From: Ligula intestinalis
Lineage: Eukaryota > Platyhelminthes > Cestoda > Diphyllobothriidea > Diphyllobothriidae
Direction: 5' to 3'
DNA: 64,000 nucleotides
Assembly (NCBI GenBank): GCA_036362985.1
Contig: JAYGXS010000003.1
Span: 80,542,347 to 80,606,346, forward strand
The notes beneath the pieces are model-generated. The model worked only from the letters and a program-made list of their open reading frames with translations, was not told the origin of the DNA and did no database searches. Each line of letters starts with the position of its first letter. Positions within the stretch are counted from its first letter, which is position 1. The translations under genes were made by a program, and so were the position numbers. Shown here in pieces: positions 55,560 to 64,000 of the stretch.

Positions 55560-55950
55560 GAAATAAACAGGAGAACCATCGAGGACATGGCATACATAAA
55601 AGATATCTCAGAAGTGACCAATCGCTTCACTGCGGGACTGGGTGTTGGAATCGCACACTATACTAAGGCTGCCATGCGCAGCCCTGTAATGAAAGTAAAA
55701 GACCGGCTGAACCCCACAAAAAAATCTCGGGTAGAGTATCGCATCCCATGATATGAGTTTAACGTCGCATATGCGAAGATAATCCCCCACGCTGACAGCA
55801 AAACAGACCGAGAATTGATTGAAGTCTGAGCCACGGATGACAATTCAGCCAATCGATCTATCGATCTGGCGCCGGCTATCATCGCCCTCCGCAGGCAAAT
55901 TCGCACGACCGACACTTGTGATCAATAAGTTCCCTTCCCGCCTTCCCTCC
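55560..55950 (+). mobile_element. Penelope-like element fragment with internal deletion
   Basis: The plus strand encodes MAYIKDISEVTNRFTAGLGV, GIAHYTKAAMRSPVMKVKDR, SRVEYRIP and then, after a stop, AYAKIIPHADSKTDRELIEV and ATDDNSANRSIDLAPAI. These match the decayed PLE at 34 kb (LGVGIAHRPKATMRSH, ARIVPHADSKPALEL). The GIY-YIG core between YRIP and the ARI-HADSK stretch is missing. It is followed by a 3' region with a hammerhead-like motif. Confidence 0.75.
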
Positions 55951-56013
55951 CCCTCCCAATATAACGGTTGATGGGTATCTGCCCTCCATAACTGCTGCTT
56001 GTTTTTCGTGGAG

Positions 56014-56068
56014 GTTTTTATCTCTGACGCCGGACTCTTTTAAGGGTCCGAAGCCTCAGAACAATAAA
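56014..56068 (+). ncRNA. Decayed hammerhead-like motif in PLE 3' region
   Basis: TTTTTATCTCTGACGCCGGA, CTCTTTTAAGGGTCCGAAGC, CTCAGAACAATAAACG. It aligns with the motif at 33842-33898: the same ATC(C/T)CTGA start, a GGACTC...GGGTCC stem II, GAA(G/C), then CTCAGA and AATAAA. CTGATGA has become CTGACGC, so it should be inactive. Confidence 0.4.
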
Positions 56069-56093
56069 CGAATATAGGAGCTAAGGCTACGAC

Positions 56094-56370
56094 GGTTATG
56101 GCCTTAACACCTACAATCTTCCAGACCCTGGTTCCTTAGGAGATTGGAGAAGTCTTGGGAAGGCGAGAGTAGAAGGAAGAGTTTATTGTGTACGGAAAGG
56201 AACGGAGAATAGATGGAAAGAGTGTTGACTCGTGGAGGACCGCAGTCCGGCTGCTAGGGCGTCAATTCCGGAGTGACTAGAGCATCAGGAACCACCGGCG
56301 AATGCTTTGTCCCGGTGGCCAATGGGGCTGCTGATGTCTAGACTAGCGCGTGCGCACGACCTTGAGGTTG
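56094..56370 (+). repeat. Diverged solo-LTR family copy 3
   Basis: CCTACAATCTTCCAGACCCT, GGTTCCTTAGGAGATTGGAG, GAAGAGTTTATTGTGTACGG and ACGGAGAATAGATGGA match the solo LTRs at 42.5 and 54.0 kb; later similarity is weak (CACGACCTTGAGG near 56355). Ends not defined. Confidence 0.5.
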
Positions 56371-56875
56371 GCTAACGCTGGCTAACGCTGGCTAGCCTGA
56401 GCGCGCGTTCGCGCTGAGGAGTATGTGCGCGTCGGTCAAGGACAGTTAGCGCCTAGCCTAGCAGTGGGCGCGCAGGCGGGCTAAAGGTGCCATGCGTCAG
56501 CGATTGGTCTTGGGCTGCAAATGGCTGTGGCAAGGCCACTACAAGTGCTCCCCTCAAAGACCGAAGTCCATTGATGAAAGAAATGGAACGTAGGAAGGTT
56601 AGTAAAGGATAGGGAAGGAGGTACGTACCGACGGCAGGGCTCGAACAGCTGGTGTTCGTGTGGGTGGCTTGCGAGAGCCAGGTTGAAGGGACGGTTGTGG
56701 CCTGCATGAGCTTCTGTGGCTGGCATGCGAGAGGGTGGGTAGTGCCGCCAGTGCCGCCAGTGCCGCTTGGGAGGAGGAAAGGTCTTCTTGCGTCCGCGTG
56801 GGCAACTGGGTTTGCGAGAGGAGGAAAGTTCTAGACTACACGTGCATCGGCATCTTGTAGGAGATTAGTCATTTC
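56371..56875. other. GC-rich stretch with short tandem repeats, no gene
   Basis: Contains a short tandem array of GCTGGCTAAC units (about 56370-56393) and three GTGCCGCCA-type units near 56745-56765. Open frames on the minus strand reflect base composition. Confidence 0.5.
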
Positions 56876-56879
56876 GACT

Positions 56880-57290
56880 ACGTAGGAGGAAGGTTGGTTG
56901 GCTGCTTTGAACTTTGACGGCAAATGAGTAACCTGCGATATCCTTTTGATTTGTCGCAGCGAGTGCGGACTGTTTCATTTGAAACTAAGTTGGTGTACTT
57001 CACTCTAAGTATATTCCTCAGACAGTAGTGGTCAAAGACTTCCAGCTTATGTTCAACTTCCACGCGAATTGCCCAACATTCGCATCCGTATAGGAGAACG
57101 GACTGCATAGATGCACGGTACACGTGGATCTTTTTGGAGATAAAAAAAATTGCATCGTGTCCATAGGCACTTCCGAAGGGTGGAGAATACTCGTCGTGCT
57201 GCATCGATTCGGGGGACAATTTCATTCTCGTTCTGTCCATTCGGCAGCAACCTCCCTCTCAGGTATTTGAAACTGTCGACTTCTTCAAGT
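56880..57290 (-). mobile_element. RTE-like LINE RT C-terminal fragment
   Basis: Minus strand: LEEVDSFKYLRGRLLPNGQ, then RIDAARRVFSTLRKCLWTR, and in another frame KKIHVYRASMQSVLLYGCEC, WAIRVEVEHKLEVFDHYCLR, NILRVKYTNLVSNETVR. The FKYL and LLYGCECW motifs are typical of the region after the RT catalytic core in RTE and related LINEs. A frame change near 57120 shows decay. Its 5' edge coincides with the outer edge of the large inverted repeat. Confidence 0.75.
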
Positions 57291-57564
57291 TGACCGCCTC
57301 AAGGTACTCAGATGGCTGGACTCACCGCAAATTATCTGCCAACTGGCTAACTCTAAAGTTCGAAATCAACTGCTTTGACATCACTCGACTACCCAGCAAG
57401 CTGCTTTCAGTAAGCTCTTGTGGTGCGAATGATGCTCTCGCAAATATCGACGGTTCATTAGCTGACGTCACCGAGCTTGCTACTAACATAGAGGTCATCT
57501 TTCAGTTTTCGAATGGCTTGCCGGTAAATCGACCCAAGCATGATTAAGCTCACGGCTGTTGGTG

Positions 57565-57690
57565 GGACTTCGATAGCTCAGTTGTTTATAATGTTGGTTA
57601 TACTATAACGTTCCCTTATCTGCCTGCGTTCGAATCTGATCAAGGTCGCCGAAATTTTCACAATTGAGTCAGTTGAATTATTCAAAGCTG
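57565..57690 (+). repeat. SINE-B copy in left arm
   Basis: GGGACTTCGATAGCTCAGTT (A-box), CTGCGTTCGAATCTGATC (B-box), CCGAAATTTTCACAATTGAG, TCAGTTGAATTATTC. The counterpart in the right arm lies at 59200-59345 on the minus strand. Confidence 0.6.
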
Positions 57691-57723
57691 CCTAACACAT
57701 CCAAATAATAAAATGCACCTGGT

Positions 57724-58258
57724 TGTCATATGGTGGAGGATATATTTATTAGGATGGCCGGGCGCGTGAGCCACCAGCCTTTTCATCCAGACAAACAGAC
57801 ACCTTGAGGTCACGCCGGAAAAAGGCGCGCGAACCAATGACTCAAGAGGCCAGTCCGGTGCATACAGAACGGGCCAAGTCACGCGACCTTCAACGGTAGA
57901 ACTCACACAAGGAAGCAAAAGCGTTACACGCACGCAAGACGGCTGTCCTGCTGAGGTCACGCCTGGCCATGGGCAAAGCGAGCGCATGGCCACTCTTGGA
58001 AATCCAAATGGGAGCAATGACTACTGCCTCTTAAATAGCAAGGCTGCGAGCAGAACGAGACTCGGTTTCTGGAGATGCTGCCGCCGACCCGAGACGTGCT
58101 GTTAGCCGAGACGAGCTACCGACGACAGAAGACTACGCTGATGTACAAGCAGAAGTAGTAACAGTAAAGTACTATCTGCTATCCTGTCCTGCCTTCTCTT
58201 ACTAACACGTAACTGGGGACTTAACCGGTATTGACACAGAAAAACACTCGGTTATTAC
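57724..58258 (+). repeat. R3 repeat copy, LTR-like
   Basis: Homologous to 54628-55258 (see there). Here CTCTTAAATAGCAAGGCTGC lies at 58027 and the end reads CACTCGGTTATTACA. The first 260 bases are also part of the large inverted repeat arm. Confidence 0.5.
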
Positions 58259-58365
58259 AAGATCAATTGCTTATGAAATCCTCCTTGGACAATCAGCTTA
58301 CTTTATCGGAATTGGTGCAGTCCATAAGTCGCGGTAACTTGATCCAAATGTGATTAAACTCACGG

Positions 58366-58450
58366 TTCCCAGTAGGAACTCGATAGCTCAGTTGACTAGA
58401 GCCTTCCACTTTCCGGCGCGGGTTCGAATCCCTCCGAGGCCGATGCATAT
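58366..58450 (+). repeat. SINE-B head, isolated
   Basis: GGAACTCGATAGCTCAGTTG, ACTAGAGCC and GCGGGTTCGAATCCCTCCGA give a good A-box and a perfect-looking B-box with T-arm (GGGTTCGAATCCC). The anticodon arm does not pair, so it is not called a functional tRNA gene. It lies in the spacer of the large inverted repeat. Confidence 0.55.
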
Positions 58451-59199
58451 TTCATTCGAATGTCTTGCGGGTGAAATACGGTACGATAGCATGCGCACAA
58501 ACCCTAGGGGTGCTGTTTTCTGTACCTTGCGGCCTCCAGTCCCTCAACCTCACTGGTTATCATTGTCTGCCTTCTCAAATTTAATTTGTCACAACCGTCT
58601 GTCATCATGCACGGAAGTGCTCCACTCACAAACGCGATCATTGCCATTACTCTCACATGCACTGCTCTAAGTAAATTAAAACTGAGGTTTTTCGAAGTTT
58701 CCTGTGATTACGATTCCATGTTCTAATGAACCATTCGGGCCGTCACTATGAAACCGTGCTGTCATGGTGAATCATCATTTAAATAGCCTAGCACAGTCTC
58801 TGCATGCTCATCCAAGGATCCATATCTGTTCCCCCAAACAATCTTGTCGCAATTACAGACTGCCCAGTTTTCATCACTGTGACATCAACCTCCAATGCGC
58901 GCGCTTTGTCCCTGGCCAGGTGGGACCTCAGCATGAAAGCGGTCTCGCGTGCGCGTAAAGCCTTTGTTTCCTCGTATGATTTTTGCCGTTGAAGGTCGCG
59001 TGACTTGGCCCGTTTTGTATGCACCGGACTGGCCTCTTGAGTCATTTGTTCGCGCGCCTTTTTCCTGCGTAACCTCAAGGTGTCTGTTTGTCCGGATGAC
59101 AAGGCTGGTGGCTTATGTGCTCGGCCATCCTAATAAATCTATCGTCCACCAGATGACTACCAGGTGCATTTTAATATAAGGAGGCGTTAGGCAGTTTTG

Positions 59200-59345
59200 A
59201 ATAATTCAACTGACCAAATTGTGAAAATTTCGGCGACCTTGATCGGATTCAAACCCAGACGAACAAGGTGAACGCTATAGTATAAACAACGCTGTAACCA
59301 ACTGAGCTATTGAGGCCCCACCGACAGCTGTGAGCTTAATCACGC
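59200..59345 (-). repeat. SINE-B copy in right arm
   Basis: On the minus strand: GGGGCCTCAATAGCTCAGTT, GGTTACAGCG, GTCTGGGTTTGAATCCGATC, CGCCGAAATTTTCACAATTT and GGTCAGTTGAATTATTC. It is the inverted partner of the copy at 57565-57690. Confidence 0.6.
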
Positions 59346-59605
59346 TTGGGTTGATTTACTCGCAAGCCATTCAAAAACTGAACGATGACCTCTATGTTAG
59401 CAGCGAGCGCGGTCACGTCAGCTAATGAGCTGTTAACGTTTGCGAGAGCATCATTGACACTGCAAGAGCTTGCTGAAAGCAGCTAGCCGGGTAGTCGAGC
59501 GATATCGAACTGTGGAGGTAGCCAGTTAGCAAATAATTTGCGGTGAGTTTTCATCCGCCCAGTCATCTGGGTACGTTGACGTATCAACTTGAACAAGACG
59601 ACCGA

Positions 59606-61980
59606 ATGCGAAGCCGAGATTGATGGCCTACTGCCTCCCACCTGTGTCCACACGGTGGAGCGAGTCCTTCGTCAACTCCTGGCAGCAGCAAGTCACCACA
59701 TCCCGTACGGCCGCATTTCCATTCGCCATCCCAATTTTTCGCTCGAAGTCTCCCGCCTGGAACGAGAGAGAGAGACGAAATATGAGCGCGTTATGCCAAT
59801 GATCTGCACGTTGGCGAACTGAATGACTTGATCACTAAGACAATGTACGATGGCAAACGCCAAGACAGGCATGAACTAGTTGCACATTGCAATTTCAGCG
59901 GCAACGCAACTGCGACTTGGAAGCTCATACGCAACCTAGCCCCGGGCTGATACATCTAACAAGTCTATTAGCTTCGGGGATGGCACTTTCATTTCCAACA
60001 ACGGTTAGATCGCCGCAAAGACGAATAAGCTGTTCTCGCCCCGCTCGGTGTCCAGTTCCAAAAGCCAGCGCTGCCTTCTTCGTCTCCTCCATAAAGCCCC
60101 GCTCCCAGACATTTTCTTTTCGGTCGATGCCATCCTCACCGCCGTCAAGAAAAAGAAAGCTTCTAAAGCCTTCGGACCAGTTGGTCTGGCGCCTATCCAC
60201 CTGTGCCACATCGGTCCGAAAGTGGCTGCCAACTTTGCTGTCCTCTTTAACCTTTCACTGGCTAATTCAACCAACCCCGATTTCTGGCGCCAGTCGATCC
60301 TTATCCCTCTTGTTAAAGCGGGCAAGGACCCCAGCCTAGTGACCTCTTATCGCCCAATTGCTCTCCTCAGTCCATTGGCGAAGATCCTGAAACGTCTCAT
60401 CCACCCAATTCTGACGTCTGCGGTGGAACTATCTTGCCACCAGCATGGTTTCCGATCGGGTCGTGGGACTACAACCGCGCTTTTCGAGCACAGTGACGCT
60501 ATCATCGAGGGCGTCAATCACTAGAAGCCCGCTTCGCGCACCGTAGCAGTCTCAATTGACCTGTCACGAGCCTTCGAATGTGTCCGCCACGATCAGCTTT
60601 TGCCGGACTTGGTCCCTCTGAACGTCCCGACTGGCCTGTTCCGATGGTTGGCGGCTTACATCCGTGGCCGTCACAATCCTTTACTTTTCCGGGGCGCTTT
60701 CTCTAAGCCCCGTTAGCAGACCTGCAGCTTCCCTCACGGCTCTGTGCTCAGCCTGGCGCTCTTTAAAATCTAAATGCTACAGCTCCCACTCCCCCGGGCA
60801 CCAGCGCAAGTGGTATCGAACGCGGACGGTGTTACGTTCTTCTGCCGGCACCATCACATCGATCAGGCTGCACAGCTCCTCACGAAGTTCATGCCTGATG
60901 TCGAAAACTTCTTCACCCAACGCGAAATGACGACCTCGGCAGCCAAGTCGTCCGTAACTGCCTTCACACTGGATCCTAAGGAGTTCAATCGTCATCCGGC
61001 CATCACCGTCAACGGTGCGTCCTTGCCGCTGGTCCGCAAGCCCAAGCTCCTTGTCGTGCGTTTCGATCCACTTTTCACGTTCGCAGACCATGCCAGGGAG
61101 GCCGCAGGCAAAGTGAGCCGCTGCCAAAGGTCCTCAAGGCTCTAGCAGGCACATTCTTGGGATGCACAGAAGGGACTTTGACGACTGCATTTAAGGCACT
61201 GTCCAAGCCACACCTCACTTATGCGGTACCAATCTGGTCTATAACAATGAGCTCTTCCAGCCTTCGCCGCCTCAAGTCAGCACAGAACGCTGACCTCGGC
61301 ACGATCACGGGTTGCTATTAATGTCTTATAGATCATCTCTATGCAGATTCTTCTGTCCTGCCGGTCGCATATCACAACACACTCCTAAGCCAGCAGTTTT
61401 GGTGGACTTGTTCGCAACCAGGCCATCCCAATCATCACCGTTGCAACGCTCCCGAGCCCAGCCGCAACGTACGACCGTCCGTTCGAGCTTTCCACAAGGA
61501 AGCTGTTGCCTCGTCTCTCTCGGATCTAACCGTTGAGACCTCTGCCACCAAGACAGGCGTCCAGCGTCCCCACCAGAGTCCTTGTCGAGGAAAACTGAGG
61601 TTACCGCCTCTCGGTCCTTTTGGGTGGCTATCCAGATTGCGGCCTCAGAACAACATCTACCAAGGGTCGCTCATCGTACTCTGGCTCAACTGCGCAGTGT
61701 CTACTCAATGGTTTTCTGCCAGTATAAACGTCGGCTTGACCCGTCCACACCCGACTGCGGCGCTTCTCCGCTTGACTATCATTATCTGTGTGTGCAGTTC
61801 TCAGCTAGGCACCCACCTCATTCCTGCGGACCTATGGCTCAAGCCGGTCGAGGTCGCGGTTTTTCTCCGTCTCCCAACTACACCCAGTTTCGATTTCGGC
61901 GCGGATTTATGGTCCAACTATGGGCTACGACGCACACACACCCGATGCATGCAATAGAACGCAGCGGTAAAGCCAGTTAA
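59606..61980 (+). mobile_element. Jockey-like LINE, linker, RT and C-terminus, inactivated
   Basis: The longest copy of this family. Order on the plus strand: HHIPYGRISIRHPNFSLEVS (linker), CNFSGNATATWKLIRNL, ASKAFGPVGLAPIHLCHIGP, SYRPIALLSPLAKILKRLIH, HQHGFRSGRGTTTALFEHSD, VSIDLSRAFECVRHDQLLPD, LVPLNVPTGLFRWLAAYIRG, the catalytic box as NADGVTFFC (expected YADDVTFFC, about 60820), FTQREMTTSAAKSSVTAFTL, then the distal region and C-terminal knuckle block (61640-61900). Stops (for example 60521 and 61143) and frame changes are frequent. The endonuclease is missing. It would be a 5'-truncated insertion with mutations in the RT active site. Confidence 0.85.
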
Positions 61981-62131
61981 ATGTCCGAAATGCAGAATGA
62001 TTTGGCCAATCGAGTACTTGGGAAATGCCGATAGACTATTTTTATATAGACAACGACGGACAGCCAACCCATATTTACTAGTGATAAATTTAATTACAAA
62101 TTAAGAAACAGAGGCTGCTAAAGTGAAATCA

Positions 62132-62137
62132 TTTATT
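62132..62137 (-). terminator. Enolase polyadenylation signal AATAAA
   Basis: AATAAA on the minus strand (CAGTCAAATAAATGATTTC), 56 bases beyond the enolase stop codon. Confidence 0.7.
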
Positions 62138-62192
62138 TGACTGAAAAATAAAAAGGTATGTCAACAGGCATCCCAAAATAATACAGGAACAC

Positions 62193-63893
<1,701 letters not shown>

Positions 63894-64000
63894 GATGCTT
63901 CCATTGTAGATGGATCCATTGACACCCGGACTTAACGTAAATTATTGAATATTTCCTTCAGTTTTCTATCATGTAACCAGTATTTTTTACAGAATAGATA
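63894..64000 (-). other. Sequence upstream of the enolase ATG
   Basis: On the minus strand an AT-rich stretch ends ATTCAATAATTTACGTTAAG followed by TCCGGGTGTCAATGG and the ATG 37 bases later. TTAAG could be a cis- or trans-splice acceptor. The in-frame reading between it and the ATG is [12 protein letters not shown], which continues the repetitive character of the N-terminus, so an upstream coding exon outside the window is possible. Confidence 0.35.

Larger units (their letters stand above)
57274..59603. repeat. Large imperfect inverted repeat, arms about 710 bp
   Basis: Left arm 57274-57985 and right arm 58895-59603, spacer about 910 bases. Matching landmarks (right arm read as reverse complement): TTCAAGTTGA, CAGATGNCTGG, TTATNTGCNAACTGGCTA, GATGCTCTCGCAAA, TAGAGGTCATC, TTCGATAGCTCAGTTG (SINE-B head), TCCTAATAAAT-like words, CCAGTCCGGTGCATACA, GGGCCAAGTCACGCGACCTT, CTGGCCA-GG-CAAAGC. 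The arms contain a SINE-B copy and part of R3. No protein is encoded in the arms. Confidence 0.7.

Noticed and set aside
58366..58450. Functional tRNA gene
   Set aside because: The D-arm and T-arm sequences look good, but the acceptor and anticodon arms do not pair and relatives occur as SINE heads.

Overview
The window looks like nuclear DNA from a parasitic flatworm (Neodermata, tapeworm or fluke). The grounds are: an intron-split enolase gene with GT-AG introns; Penelope-like retroelements (PLEs) with GIY-YIG endonuclease domains; CR1-like, Jockey-like and RTE-like LINEs; a Merlin-type transposase relic; tRNA-derived SINEs; and candidate very short introns and a candidate trans-spliced gene pair, both known from flatworms. 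Nothing suggests a prokaryote, organelle or virus. The species cannot be named from the sequence.

Genes are sparse. The one certain host gene is enolase at the right end (62193-63893, minus, six exons, 461 residues, all catalytic residues present). It carries an unusual repetitive Gly/Ser/Pro-rich N-terminal extension of about 28 residues. A long membrane-protein exon lies at 7608-8506 (minus). Two short minus-strand coding stretches, 53352-53589 and 52920-53276, are separated by only 48 bases ending in a splice-acceptor-like site, which suggests a two-gene operon resolved by spliced-leader trans-splicing.

Most of the rest is transposon wreckage. 1-5 kb: Jockey-like LINE pieces in opposing orientations, one split by a CR1-like fragment, then two PLE pieces. 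11.4-14.3 kb: a nearly complete but dead CR1-like LINE. 16.4-19.7 kb: a pyrimidine-rich field of degenerate repeats. 19.9-20.8 kb: a Merlin transposase pseudogene. 22.6-23.7 kb: two LINE ends meeting in opposite orientation. 25.3-26.1 kb: a foldback element ending in TTAATTAA. 34-35 kb: a decayed PLE. 39.5-40.9 kb: a young PLE insertion made of two near-identical inverted 531-bp arms inside a 12-bp target-site duplication. 42.5 and 54.0 kb: two solo LTRs with 4-bp duplications, one nested in a SINE. 43-50 kb: an AT-rich repeat family (R1), including a foldback pair. 55-62 kb: PLE, RTE-like and Jockey-like fragments plus a large inverted repeat with arms of about 710 bp.

Several PLE 3' regions carry hammerhead-ribozyme-like motifs (CTGATGA, a helix-forming insert, GAAA-like), in line with reports that PLEs carry such ribozymes. 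Stretches with no recognisable gene are listed as such.
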